NCBI GenBank assembly: GCA_002331335.1
Contig: DCZO01000035.1
Location: 1 to 64,000 of the forward strand
Direction of reading: 5' to 3'
Source: Nitrospira sp. UBA2082
GTDB taxonomy: Bacteria > Nitrospirota > Nitrospiria > Nitrospirales > Nitrospiraceae
DNA length: 64,000 bases
Made by a program: the position numbers and the translations under genes. Shown in pieces: positions 44,331 to 53,038 of this stretch (positions are counted from its first letter, which is position 1; each line of letters begins with the position of its first letter). A model generated the notes under the pieces. The model saw only the letters and a program-made list of their open reading frames with translations. It had not been told where the DNA came from and did no database searches.

Positions 44331-44371
44331 ATCGGGCCCCGGCATGCACTTAGTACACACCAGGGCCCGAT
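44331..44371 (-). terminator. Putative hairpin after lipoprotein gene
   Basis: ATCGGGCCC (44331-44339) and GGGCCCGAT (44363-44371) pair around a 23-base loop, 18 bases beyond the lipoprotein stop at 44390. The loop is long and there is only a weak T-run (GTGTTT), so the call is tentative. Confidence 0.35.
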
Positions 44372-44389
44372 CTCGGATTCAACCATCCG

Positions 44390-44719
44390 TTACTTGTTTC
44401 CGACCGCCGTACCTTGGACCTTAAAAATGAATCCGTCTAGCACGAAAGCCCAAAACCACTGCTCTGAAATCGTTACGTCGGTCAGCCTCGTTCCTCCGGC
44501 CTTTCGCGCAGCCTCATTCATGGCATTTTCAAATCGTGTATTCTGATTGATCGGAACAAACCCGAAGAGCATGATCCCGGTGCTGGTGGCTTCAGTTGGT
44601 CCAAGGGATTTCTCGTTCGGTCCGATCGGCGCCGAGGGGAACCGCAAATTCGTTGATTGACAGGCCACGGTTGACAGCAAGAGAAACGATCCAAGAAGTA
44701 TGCTGACGATCCGCATCAT
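44390..44719 (-). CDS. Small lipoprotein
   Basis: A 109-residue protein with signal and lipobox (LLSTVAC). It is a paralogue of the gene just upstream at 44746: both share the SAPIGPNEKSLGPTEA and GTRLTDVTISEQWFWAFVLDGFIFKVQGTAVGNK pattern, with the last ~35 residues almost identical. AGGAGG lies before ATG 44719. It is 26 bases downstream of its paralogue, so the two are co-transcribed. The mature domain is an unknown outer-membrane or periplasmic fold. Confidence 0.78.
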   Translation of the reverse strand: MMRIVSILLGSFLLLSTVACQSTNLRFPSAPIGPNEKSLGPTEATSTGIMLFGFVPINQNTRFENAMNEAARKAGGTRLTDVTISEQWFWAFVLDGFIFKVQGTAVGNK

Positions 44720-44745
44720 ATATGCCTCCTAGACAATGAGAGAGA

Positions 44746-45072
44746 TTACTTATTTCCGACGGCAGTTCCCTGGACCTTAAAGACATACCCATTTAGCACG
44801 TACGCCCAAAACCATCGTTCAGAAATCGTGACGTCCGTCAATCGAGTGGCGCCCGCCTTTTGTACGGCTTGGTTGTAGGCTTTCTCAAATCGTTCGTTTT
44901 GATTGACTGGAATAAATCCGAGCACCAACATCCCCACGCCCTGGCCCTCGGTCGGACCCAACGATTTTTCATTGGCTCCGATCGGCGCGGTTGGAATTTT
45001 CACCTGCGTCGAATGGCACGCAGCTGTCGCCATGAGCAGCACAACACCAAGCAATACACCCATTATTCTCAT
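44746..45072 (-). CDS. Small lipoprotein (paralogue)
   Basis: A 108-residue protein, signal and lipobox (LLMATAAC), closely related to the one at 44390. The start is ATG 45072, with AAGGAGG seven bases upstream; an in-frame ATG at 45120 has no such site. The C-terminal WAYVLNGYVFKVQGTAVGNK matches the neighbour. The family is unknown to me; the duplication suggests a dosage or paired function in the envelope. Confidence 0.78.
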   Translation of the reverse strand: MRIMGVLLGVVLLMATAACHSTQVKIPTAPIGANEKSLGPTEGQGVGMLVLGFIPVNQNERFEKAYNQAVQKAGATRLTDVTISERWFWAYVLNGYVFKVQGTAVGNK

Positions 45073-45221
45073 GCTGACCTCCTTGAAAGTGAGAGAAGCG
45101 CGGAACTGCATGTTCTTCATCGGCAGATTCCTGCTTAGCGGGGCTGAAGCGTATCACTCACACAAGAAGTGAGCAAGACATATTATTTCATCCCTGTACA
45201 CACCCTGATACGCAAGCCGTT

Positions 45222-46973
45222 TTATCGATGAACCGTAGCAGCCATTTGCCCGGCGGTGGAATTCACGGGAACCCCGTTGCGATAGATTCGCAGCAGCGTA
45301 AGGTCCTCGTCCTTTTGTTCTTCCACCGGGACCATGGCCAGATCCGTTTCGAGCGTCTGTTGCGGCTGGGCTTGCACTCGGCGGAGAATCCGGAAAAACT
45401 TCCACACCAATAATGGCCAGCGCACGCTGAGCGAAGCAATTTCCCATACCCTGCGCGGATAAAAGATGACGGGGCTTTCACGTGGCAACGTAGGCCGACG
45501 CATGGTCCGTACTTTGCGTCTGAACATGCCCGCTTCGAGCGGATGAATGCCTTCCAGAGCGATGCTACCGCCCAAGCACAACAACAGGAACATGACCTTG
45601 TAAATATCTTGATCCTTCACCGCCGCCCGGCGCAGCACTCGCTCCACATGCTCGTCCGTGTAGTACTGCTTCCAGGCGTTCCGGTACACCCGTTGCCATT
45701 CCTCTTTAGACATGAGGGGATGGTCCATCGTGACATGTTCCAAGTCGTACTTGTTCATGTCCGGTTCGCTCCAGGCGTCACGCTCGACATGCGTTCGATG
45801 ATCTTCCGACCCCGGCAGCGGCGTGAGACAGAAGAATTCGAGACCGTCCAACGGCAACTCGTTCTTGATGATCTCGATGTCGCGCGCGATGGAGTCCGGC
45901 GTGTCGGTGGGAAATCCCAAAATGTACCCGGCCACAGTCGTACAGCCATGGTCCTTCCACACTTGCAGCATGGTCCTGTATTGCCAGATCTTGTTTTGCC
46001 GCTTTTTCGCCCCGGCCAGTGAGTCGGGGTTGAGACTTTCGAGGCCGATAAAAATGTTGTTGCAGCCGGCCCTGGCGCACTTCTCGACGAACCGCGGAAT
46101 CTTATACGCCCCGACATCAACCTGGGCAGTGAACGAGATCACCAAGCCTTCCTGCTCCCGCAATTCAATACATCGGTCGAGAATCGCTTCCCAGTTGCGA
46201 TTCCTGGCAAAATCGTCGTCCGTGATGAAAAATCTTCCAACTCCCTGTTGCAGATTGGCTCGGATGATCCGCTCGATATCATCCGCCGAGCGGTAGCGTG
46301 ACGTTCGCCCCTGCACGTTGATAATGGTGCAGAAACTGCACTGGAACGGACACCCTCGTCCCGCATCGAAGCTGGAGAGCCGTCGAAACGTGTTCTGCAC
46401 GACCTGGACGGGCAAGAACGGGGCGGGAGTCCCCTCCATGCTCCGGCCCTCGTTCAAGAAATTGTAAATAGGCTTGAGTGTCCCTATGTGGGCATCCCGC
46501 AAGACCTCGTCGAAATGACCTTCCGCCTCCCCGGCAAACAGGCTGATGCCTTTCTCGCCGGCGGCCTGAATGTCCTGCGGGAGCTTGGGCAGCATTGCGA
46601 GACATCCGCTGACATGAAATCCCCCGATGACGACGGGGATATCTGCCTTGAGAAAGTCATCCGCCAAATCGACGGCCCGTGGAAATTGATTGGTCTGTAC
46701 GCCGACAAAACCGACCATACCGGACGCGTACCGCTTCATTTTACGAATAATCGAGGCGACGGGAATCACCGTATTGGTTTCGTCGTAGAGATCGATGGTA
46801 ATGGGAACGTCATCGCCCAATACCTTGCGCTCTGCGCAATCGAGGGCGAGGCCGTTCAAAACCGCCAGCGTATTCGAGGGAATGGCGGAACGGATCCACT
46901 GGATGACGTACCCGTCATCGTCGTAATGCGACGGCTTGATAAGAACCAGGAGAAAGCCCTTCGGTGATCCCAT
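45222..46973 (-). CDS. B12-binding radical SAM protein
   Basis: A 583-residue radical SAM enzyme. Residues about 20-185 form a cobalamin-binding-like Rossmann domain (VGFVGVQTNQFPRAVDLADDFLK), followed by the [4Fe-4S] motif C-x3-C-x2-C in AGRGCPFQCSFCTI and the FIGLESLNPDSLAGAKK segment typical of the B12/rSAM group. The C-terminal part (about 420-583) is less conserved. Members include methyltransferases and ring-forming enzymes in lipid and cofactor pathways. It is divergent from the aryl-polyene locus with 228 bases between, so it may or may not belong to it. Confidence 0.88.
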   Translation of the reverse strand: MGSPKGFLLVLIKPSHYDDDGYVIQWIRSAIPSNTLAVLNGLALDCAERKVLGDDVPITIDLYDETNTVIPVASIIRKMKRYASGMVGFVGVQTNQFPRAVDLADDFLKADIPVVIGGFHVSGCLAMLPKLPQDIQAAGEKGISLFAGEAEGHFDEVLRDAHIGTLKPIYNFLNEGRSMEGTPAPFLPVQVVQNTFRRLSSFDAGRGCPFQCSFCTIINVQGRTSRYRSADDIERIIRANLQQGVGRFFITDDDFARNRNWEAILDRCIELREQEGLVISFTAQVDVGAYKIPRFVEKCARAGCNNIFIGLESLNPDSLAGAKKRQNKIWQYRTMLQVWKDHGCTTVAGYILGFPTDTPDSIARDIEIIKNELPLDGLEFFCLTPLPGSEDHRTHVERDAWSEPDMNKYDLEHVTMDHPLMSKEEWQRVYRNAWKQYYTDEHVERVLRRAAVKDQDIYKVMFLLLCLGGSIALEGIHPLEAGMFRRKVRTMRRPTLPRESPVIFYPRRVWEIASLSVRWPLLVWKFFRILRRVQAQPQQTLETDLAMVPVEEQKDEDLTLLRIYRNGVPVNSTAGQMAATVHR

Positions 46974-47201
46974 AAGAGATGAGTAGGAGCAAGGTGCCGG
47001 AGTCAGGTAAGAGAAAGCTAGGCCGATTGCGCCGGCATGTCAAGAAAAACGGATCGCCTGCTGACGGCATATAACTTTATACGAGTATCGCCGGAGTCTA
47101 ACGCTCATCCGCACGGGCAAGGCTCTCACGCTGGCCATGATGGTATGGCTCAGGTATACTGCGCCATCATATCAATCCTTATCCGAAGGGCATCCGATCC
47201 A

Positions 47202-48548
47202 ATGGCCGACATGCTTTCCGAGGCGACCGACAACAGGACTATCTGCGACGTGCTTGTCGTCGGTGGCGGCCCGGCCGGCTCCGTGATCTCCTCCCTGCTG
47301 GCGGAAAAGGGATGGACCGTCCATGTGCTGGAAAAAGACCGCCATCCCCGTTTTCATATCGGCGAATCGCTGCTTCCCCACTCACTGCCGATCTTGAAAC
47401 AGTTGGGCGTCTTGGCGGACGTCGAGAAGATCGGTCTCACCAAGTACGGGGCGCAAGTGGTGTCGCCGTATCACAACCGTGCCCGCACCTTATATTTTTC
47501 GAAAGCGTTGGACGGCTCGCAACCGTTCGCCTATGAAGTGAAGCGGGCCGAGTTCGACAAGATCCTGTTTGACAATGCAGTCGGCAAGGGCGCGCACATG
47601 CACGAAGGCGTCCGGGCCAAGCGAGTCGAATTCCGCCGGAACTCCACACATCTGGTGCACGCCGAAGACAAGACCGGACAGGTGCTCACCTACGAAACCA
47701 GGTTCGTCGTCGATGCCAGCGGGCGAGACACCTTTCTCTCCGGTCAATTCGGCGGCAAGCACCGCAACCCTCATCACAACAGCGCGGCGATCTTTGGACA
47801 CTTCGAAGGAGTGAAGCGGCTGCCTGGTCGGGACGAAGGTAATATCAGCATCGTGTGGTTCGACCACGGCTGGTGGTGGATCATCCCGTTCAAAGACGGC
47901 ACGACTAGCGTCGGGGCCGTCTGCTGGCCGTCCTACATCGGAACCAGAAAAGTGCCGTTGGAGCAATTCCTCTGGGAGACGATCTCCCTCTGTCCCCCGG
48001 TGGCAGACCGCATGACCAACGCCAAATTGCTGGGCCACGCCTACGCGGCCGCCAACTATTCCTATCGCAGAACGACCATGAGCGGAGACGGGTACATCAT
48101 GGTGGGCGACGCCTTCGCCTTCATCGACCCCGTGTTCTCCAGCGGCGTGCACCTGGCGCTCAACAGCGCCACGCTGGGAGCCGAGGTCGTCGATGCCCAT
48201 TTGCGGGCCTCACCGGACTTTGGACCCCGTTTGAAGGAATTTGAACGGACCGTCCGCTTGGGCGTGAAGACCTACTCCTGGTTTATCTATCACTTCACCC
48301 AGCCGGCCTTCCGCAGCCTATTCATGTCGGAAGGCTCCATGTTCAAAATGGAAGAAGCGGTCCTCTCCATTCTAGCCGGCGATGCCTTCGGAAAGTCTCC
48401 GACCAGGCTGCCCATCTTTTTGTTCAAAATCGCATATTATCTCGTCTACTTGTTCAACTTCAGAGAGAATTGGGCGGCATTCCAGCGGCGTGTCCGCGGC
48501 GTGCCGGAAACCGTGACCACAGTAAACGATTATGCCGTGCCTCATTAG
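47202..48548 (+). CDS. Flavin-dependent halogenase-like oxidoreductase
   Basis: A 448-residue FAD enzyme of the tryptophan-halogenase/geranylgeranyl-reductase superfamily. FAD binding is shown by GGGPAG (21-26) and GDAFAFIDPVFSSGVH; the halogenase signature GWxWxIP appears as GWWWIIP (223-229), and a KYGA segment (81-84) may hold the Lys seen in phenolic halogenases, though I cannot prove that position. It could add a halogen to an aromatic ring or polyene, or act as a reductase. ATG 47202 is chosen because an upstream frame to 47037 has no support. It heads the plus-strand arm of the pigment locus, next to a chorismatase. Confidence 0.82.
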   Translation: MADMLSEATDNRTICDVLVVGGGPAGSVISSLLAEKGWTVHVLEKDRHPRFHIGESLLPHSLPILKQLGVLADVEKIGLTKYGAQVVSPYHNRARTLYFSKALDGSQPFAYEVKRAEFDKILFDNAVGKGAHMHEGVRAKRVEFRRNSTHLVHAEDKTGQVLTYETRFVVDASGRDTFLSGQFGGKHRNPHHNSAAIFGHFEGVKRLPGRDEGNISIVWFDHGWWWIIPFKDGTTSVGAVCWPSYIGTRKVPLEQFLWETISLCPPVADRMTNAKLLGHAYAAANYSYRRTTMSGDGYIMVGDAFAFIDPVFSSGVHLALNSATLGAEVVDAHLRASPDFGPRLKEFERTVRLGVKTYSWFIYHFTQPAFRSLFMSEGSMFKMEEAVLSILAGDAFGKSPTRLPIFLFKIAYYLVYLFNFRENWAAFQRRVRGVPETVTTVNDYAVPH

Positions 48549-48575
48549 CCGTGACGGGGCCGGAACGGCGCGACT

Positions 48576-49634
48576 GTGAAATCGACAACAGCTCCACAAT
48601 CGATCAGAGCGGACCGGCGGAATGCAGACGCGGCCACCCGGCTGGACACACAGTATTTCCATTCTGCTGAGCTCCCGTTTGCGCTGGCCAAATCCGGAAC
48701 GCACCCCATGGCCGTCATGTCATTCGGCCATACGATCCCGGTTACAGTACCTTGTCCTACGATCCGGCTCGATCTGCCTCAGATCGACGGGCCCCCGTTG
48801 GTGGAGGTCTGGACCGCCGACAAGCCGGTGGCGATGCGCGAGTCAGCCGGCTGCTCCATGGCGATGACGGATGATGTGGTTATCGGTTCGATCCGCCTCG
48901 ATGAACGGTCCGGCGTCTTGCTCGATGCGACCACCTATGCGGGCTATCGCAACCTGCTGCAACAGCTTCGCCTGTTGGGATACCCACACCTGTGGCGAAT
49001 CTGGAATTATTTTCCTCGCATCAATGACGATCAGGACGGCCTGGAGCGCTACCGGCGGTTTTGCGTGGGGCGCCACCAAGCCCTGACAGAGTCGATGACA
49101 GATTACCCCACCGCTCTTCCGGCTGCCACCGCCGTGGGCACGAGATCAGGCCCGCTTCAGATCGTCTTTCTTGCCGGCGCGCACCCGGCGACGCATCTGG
49201 GTAATCCACGCCAGTTGAATGCCTACGAATATCCTTCCGACTATGGCCCCCGGAGCCCGTCATTTGCCCGAGCGACAGTGACTCGATCAGCACATGACAC
49301 ACGACTGTACATCGCCGGCACAGCCAGCATCGTGGGCCACCTAAGCCAGCATGCCGGTCTTCCAATGGAGCAAACGAGGGAAACGGTTCGGAATCTCCGT
49401 GCCGTTTTCAATCAAGCGAAGCATGTCACGGGTGCCGATCTCACGGAAGCGCAACGCCAGGCCATGTATAAGGTCTATATACGCAAGCCGGATTCGCTGC
49501 CGGACATTCGCCGCGCGCTCCACGACTCGCCGCTGTCCACCCACCATCTGGTATTTCTCGAAGGTGATCTGTGCCGCCGGGAACTACTGATGGAGATCGA
49601 AGGCCTGATTAGCTCGGAGTCATTCCCATCGTGA
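48576..49634 (+). CDS. Chorismatase (FkbO/Hyg5/XanB2 family)
   Basis: A 352-residue protein with strong chorismatase signatures: LRLLGYPHLWRIWNYFPRIN followed by ERYRRFCVGRHQAL, then the LYIAGTASIVGHLSQH segment. These enzymes cleave chorismate to 3-hydroxybenzoate (Hyg5/XanB2) or a dihydroxy-cyclohexadiene acid (FkbO). In Xanthomonas, XanB2 supplies 3- or 4-hydroxybenzoate for xanthomonadin, so this protein is the likely source of the aryl starter for the polyketide genes downstream. GTG 48576 is the start; it is 27 bases after the halogenase-like gene. The subtype cannot be fixed without alignment. Confidence 0.9.
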   Translation: MKSTTAPQSIRADRRNADAATRLDTQYFHSAELPFALAKSGTHPMAVMSFGHTIPVTVPCPTIRLDLPQIDGPPLVEVWTADKPVAMRESAGCSMAMTDDVVIGSIRLDERSGVLLDATTYAGYRNLLQQLRLLGYPHLWRIWNYFPRINDDQDGLERYRRFCVGRHQALTESMTDYPTALPAATAVGTRSGPLQIVFLAGAHPATHLGNPRQLNAYEYPSDYGPRSPSFARATVTRSAHDTRLYIAGTASIVGHLSQHAGLPMEQTRETVRNLRAVFNQAKHVTGADLTEAQRQAMYKVYIRKPDSLPDIRRALHDSPLSTHHLVFLEGDLCRRELLMEIEGLISSESFPS

Positions 49635-50569
49635 ATCCCGGCGTGTCTCGCAGAAACGGAAACCGCCGTCTCACCCAAGACAGTACCTCCTTACCGCGAT
49701 TCTATTTTTCAATCGACTGCGATTGGGTGCCAGGTTCCCAAGTAGGGCTGGAACGATTATTGGCTGTGTGCGCCCGTTATGGCATTACCGGAACCATTTT
49801 TTTCACCGGACGCTTTGCCGAAATGTACCCAGACTTGGTGCATGAATGTCACCGACGTGGGCATGAGCTCGGCACGCACGGGTGGGAGCATGGGGGGCTG
49901 GAGGACGACGAAGACTTCCGTGTCGCCGGCTACGAGCAACAGCGGGAATGGATCAGCCGGGCAACTGATGCGGTGGAGCAGGCATCGGGCATTCGCCCGG
50001 TCATTTTTCGGGCGCCCAATCTCCGCATTGGTGAGATCACGCTTCGCGCCTTGGAAGACGAAGGCTATCGATACGACTCGTCCATCCCGGCCAGACGCTT
50101 CGACATGGGGTTCGGGCGTGTGCACTATACGCAATATTTTTGGGCCCCTCTGGAACCGTACAACCCCTCCTGGCACGGACTGCATCGTCCCGGGAAGAGC
50201 ACCATTCTTGAAATTCCCCCGTCGGCCTGCCTCTTCCCGATCAATCTGGCCAGTTTGCGCGTGCTGGGCTTGCCCACCGTGAGGCGCATGATCGAATGGG
50301 TCGGCCGGCGATCCCAACACCTCGTGTTTTACTGTCATCCCTCTGAGTTCCTCTATGCCAGAGACCAAGTCTTTCCTCAGTCGATGTCCAAATGGAATCA
50401 GTGGGGCATGAGTCCGGCCAATCTCTCGCTCGTCGAGTCGCTGATCGACGCGGTATTCGCATTGGGCTACGAGCCTGTCTCACTGGTGAACGCCGGACAG
50501 TGTCGAATTGAGGTCGCCCAATCGTCAACCGCATCGAGAGTCGTCAGCTTGCGGTCTGATCCAATATAA
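49631..50569 (+). CDS. NodB-type polysaccharide deacetylase
   Basis: A 312-residue carbohydrate esterase family 4-like protein. FYFSIDCDWVPG holds the Asp pair, HELGTHGWEHGG the His-x3-His metal site, and FRAPNLRIG the usual Arg-Ala-Pro motif. No signal peptide is clear, so it may be cytoplasmic. Enzymes of this fold remove N-acetyl or related groups from sugars. GTG 49631 overlaps the chorismatase stop, so the two are translationally coupled. A sugar-tailoring role for the polyene or an attached glycan is an inference. Confidence 0.88.
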   Translation: MNPGVSRRNGNRRLTQDSTSLPRFYFSIDCDWVPGSQVGLERLLAVCARYGITGTIFFTGRFAEMYPDLVHECHRRGHELGTHGWEHGGLEDDEDFRVAGYEQQREWISRATDAVEQASGIRPVIFRAPNLRIGEITLRALEDEGYRYDSSIPARRFDMGFGRVHYTQYFWAPLEPYNPSWHGLHRPGKSTILEIPPSACLFPINLASLRVLGLPTVRRMIEWVGRRSQHLVFYCHPSEFLYARDQVFPQSMSKWNQWGMSPANLSLVESLIDAVFALGYEPVSLVNAGQCRIEVAQSSTASRVVSLRSDPI

Positions 50570-50584
50570 GCAAAAGGAGAGGAT

Positions 50585-50998
50585 ATGATGAAGCGGATAC
50601 AATCGGTCCTTTTATTCATCTGTGTTGTGTCGATTGCCGTGACAGGCTGCAGAGGTGGCGGGGAGATTTATAACGTGAAGGATGCGCCGGTTATAACAGC
50701 ATCCGGCAAAACGCCGAGCCTGGAGGAGATGCAAAAGGCGATCCTCACCGCCGGCGCCGGGCTCAATTGGAGCATGGCCGTCGTCAAACCTGGCCATATT
50801 GTTGGCACGCTGAACGTTCGCAGCCATCAGGCCGTCGTCGATATCGTGTACAATTCCAAAACCTATAGCATCACGTACAAGGACAGCACCAACTTGAAAT
50901 ACGACCCCGAGAAAAAAACCATCCACGAAAACTACCGGAGCTGGATTCAAAATTTAGACAACAACATCAGGAACCGGATGACAGTGGCGGGCAATTGA
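50585..50998 (+). CDS. Lipoprotein of unknown function
   Basis: A 137-residue protein with signal peptide and lipobox (VSIAVTGC). The mature part (TPSLEEMQKAILTAGAGLNW, then VVDIVYNSKTYSITYKDS) looks like a small alpha/beta periplasmic domain seen in many envelope lipoproteins. AAAGGAG lies before the ATG. It is the last gene of the plus-strand arm, 15 bases after the deacetylase, and converges with the glycosyltransferase gene. I cannot name a family. Confidence 0.75.
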   Translation: MMKRIQSVLLFICVVSIAVTGCRGGGEIYNVKDAPVITASGKTPSLEEMQKAILTAGAGLNWSMAVVKPGHIVGTLNVRSHQAVVDIVYNSKTYSITYKDSTNLKYDPEKKTIHENYRSWIQNLDNNIRNRMTVAGN

Positions 50999-51071
50999 CC
51001 TCCTAAGCCCACGCCGGCTTATGCAGTTGGGGTTGGCGCGCCTCTTCGGCGATCACTCGGCCGCAACCCAT

Positions 51072-51806
51072 TTATTTCGACGTGACGCGATTCGCCGTTC
51101 CGTGAAGCCTCAGAGGGGCTATCCCACGGCTGACGAGTTTCCACACCACCATTTTGACGATCCTCGCAATGTCCAGTATGGGACGAAAATGGCTTGGTCG
51201 CGGCCCAGGGCGGCGGGTGACACTGACGGGCACGCTGCGGATCTCACACCCACACCGAGTCCCTTCGATAAGGATCTCGCTCTCATAGACAAAGCTGCGC
51301 TCAGGACCGTGCGGAACCTTGACCGTCCGCAACAGGTGGGCGGGATATAGGCGAAACCCAGACTGGCTGTCTTCAATCGATCTCCCGGCCGCCCAGCCGA
51401 TCCAAAAGTCGGCAATGCGGTTGGCGGCGTAGCGCCAGAACGAGGCTCGGCGCTGATCGGTCCGGCGTGCGCCAATCAGCAGCGTGTTCGGACAGTCTTG
51501 TGCCTGTTCGAGAAACACAGGAATTTCCTCCGGCGCATGTTGACCATCCGCATCCAACGTGATGACGCCGGCAGCCTTATGGACAAGCGCATAGTCGAAC
51601 CCGCGCATCAAGCTGCCGGCTTTGCCGCAATTCTGCTCATTGCGTAAGACTGTGACATCCAAACCGGCCAACACTCGATCGGTTCCGTCGGATGAGGCAT
51701 CATCGACGACGATGACGTTCGGACATTGCCGTCTTGCGCGCATCGCCACATCACGAACGGTCGCCGCCTCGTTATAGGCCGGAATGACCACCCAATACGA
51801 ATTCAT
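51072..51806 (-). CDS. Family 2 glycosyltransferase
   Basis: A 244-residue GT-A transferase: SYWVVIPAYNEAATVRDVA, VVDDASSDGTD, and the DxD-type VITLDADGQHAPEE. ATG 51806 has GAGGA seven bases upstream; an ATG at 51848 would add a leader. It resembles dolichyl-phosphate mannose synthase-like enzymes without membrane helices. In aryl-polyene loci a glycosyltransferase-acyltransferase is usual; here it is a separate protein and may glycosylate the lipid headgroup. It is the last gene of the minus-strand arm. Confidence 0.88.
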   Translation of the reverse strand: MNSYWVVIPAYNEAATVRDVAMRARRQCPNVIVVDDASSDGTDRVLAGLDVTVLRNEQNCGKAGSLMRGFDYALVHKAAGVITLDADGQHAPEEIPVFLEQAQDCPNTLLIGARRTDQRRASFWRYAANRIADFWIGWAAGRSIEDSQSGFRLYPAHLLRTVKVPHGPERSFVYESEILIEGTRCGCEIRSVPVSVTRRPGPRPSHFRPILDIARIVKMVVWKLVSRGIAPLRLHGTANRVTSK

Positions 51807-51872
51807 CACTCGATCCTCGTGAAGCATATCTCGCAACCTGCTGCTCATCTGGCGGCCTTTTTCACCATCCTG

Positions 51873-52598
51873 CTACGCCATGCCTCCGTTGATGCCGATG
51901 ACTTGCCCGGTGATATAGCCGGCCTGCTCGGACGCCAGAAATGACACCAGTGCCGCGACTTCTTCCGGTGTGCCGACTCGTTTCATGGGAACGATTGCCT
52001 CGATCTGTTCCGGTTTGAACGAGGCTCTGGTCGACGGCGATTCGATCAAGCCTGGCGCGACCACATTGACGGTGATGCCTCGCGACGCCAATTCGATCGC
52101 CAGCGATTTGCTCGCTCCGTGGAGACCGGCCTTGGCGGCAGCATAGTTGGTTTGGCCGCGGTTGCCGATGACACCGGCCACGGATGAGATGGAAATAATC
52201 CGTCCCCACCGTGTCCCGATCATCGGCAGCAACAGCGGCTGCGTCACATTGAAAAACCCGTGAAGCGACACATCGATGACCTTCGTCCATTGCTCCCCGG
52301 TCATACCGGCCATCGTCGCGTCGTCATGCAGCCCCGCATTGTTGACGACGAGTTGGATCGGCCCGTCTCTCAGCAGCGATTCCAGCATCCGGCGCGTGGC
52401 GGCCTCATCCGTGATGTCGAACACCACACTCGCTGCGGCCCCGCCATGAACCTTGATTTTTTCCGCCACCTGCTCAGCCGATTCGCCGTGCCGATGCCCA
52501 TGCACCACGACGGCATAGCCGTCTGCCGCCAGCCGCTCGGCGATCGCCGCGCCGATGGGGCCGCTCCCTCCTGTCACCAGTGCTCGTCTCTTCGTCAT
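51873..52598 (-). CDS. 3-oxoacyl-ACP reductase (FabG-type)
   Basis: A 241-residue SDR: TGGSGPIG (9-16), NNAG (86-89), catalytic Ser139 with Tyr152-x3-Lys156 (YAAAK), and a GGMA end. It would reduce the 3-keto group of the growing polyene-ACP with NADPH. Its start overlaps the dehydratase stop by four bases, and it sits in the ketosynthase-dehydratase-reductase block that aryl-polyene loci share. Identification as the pathway ketoreductase rests on this context. Confidence 0.88.
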   Translation of the reverse strand: MTKRRALVTGGSGPIGAAIAERLAADGYAVVVHGHRHGESAEQVAEKIKVHGGAAASVVFDITDEAATRRMLESLLRDGPIQLVVNNAGLHDDATMAGMTGEQWTKVIDVSLHGFFNVTQPLLLPMIGTRWGRIISISSVAGVIGNRGQTNYAAAKAGLHGASKSLAIELASRGITVNVVAPGLIESPSTRASFKPEQIEAIVPMKRVGTPEEVAALVSFLASEQAGYITGQVIGINGGMA

Positions 52599-53038
52599 CC
52601 CGGCGCCTGTGTCAGAAAAATCGATGCCCGCCCTGTCAGCACTTCTCGGCCGTGGCAGGACACGGCGAATCGATACATGAAGCTCCGGTTGTCCGCGAAC
52701 AACCTGGTCGCATCGATCGTGAGCGCTCCCGGACAGTCATCAAGCCGGTCGGTTCCGAACGTCACATCGCGCAAGCCTCCGACATAGCCGATCGATCCGC
52801 CTGCCGGCGACTGTCCATCGAGCAACCCGACATGGACTCCCATCGCCTGTGCGGCATATTCCAACCCCGCAACCACGTCAAGTTTCGCGCCCCGCCGTAA
52901 CGGATTCGCCGGATCGCGATGCGACTCAGTGCCGCAACGGATGGTGGAGGCATCCCATGACTCGACGCGATCGAGCAGACGCATAGCCCCCGCATGGGGA
53001 AGCAAGGAAGCCAGTTCATCTTTGGTCAAAGCCGGCAT
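52595..53038 (-). CDS. Hotdog-fold 3-hydroxyacyl-ACP dehydratase (ApeP/FabZ-like)
   Basis: A 147-residue single hotdog domain. LLPHAGAMRLLDRVESWD holds the catalytic His, and LEYAAQAMGVHVGLLDG the central helix of a FabA/FabZ-like dehydratase. It would remove water from the 3-hydroxyacyl intermediate to give the polyene double bonds. It overlaps the ketosynthase-partner gene by 13 bases at its start and the reductase at its end. A second, different hotdog protein is encoded at 58851-59177. Confidence 0.87.
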   Translation of the reverse strand: MPALTKDELASLLPHAGAMRLLDRVESWDASTIRCGTESHRDPANPLRRGAKLDVVAGLEYAAQAMGVHVGLLDGQSPAGGSIGYVGGLRDVTFGTDRLDDCPGALTIDATRLFADNRSFMYRFAVSCHGREVLTGRASIFLTQAPG

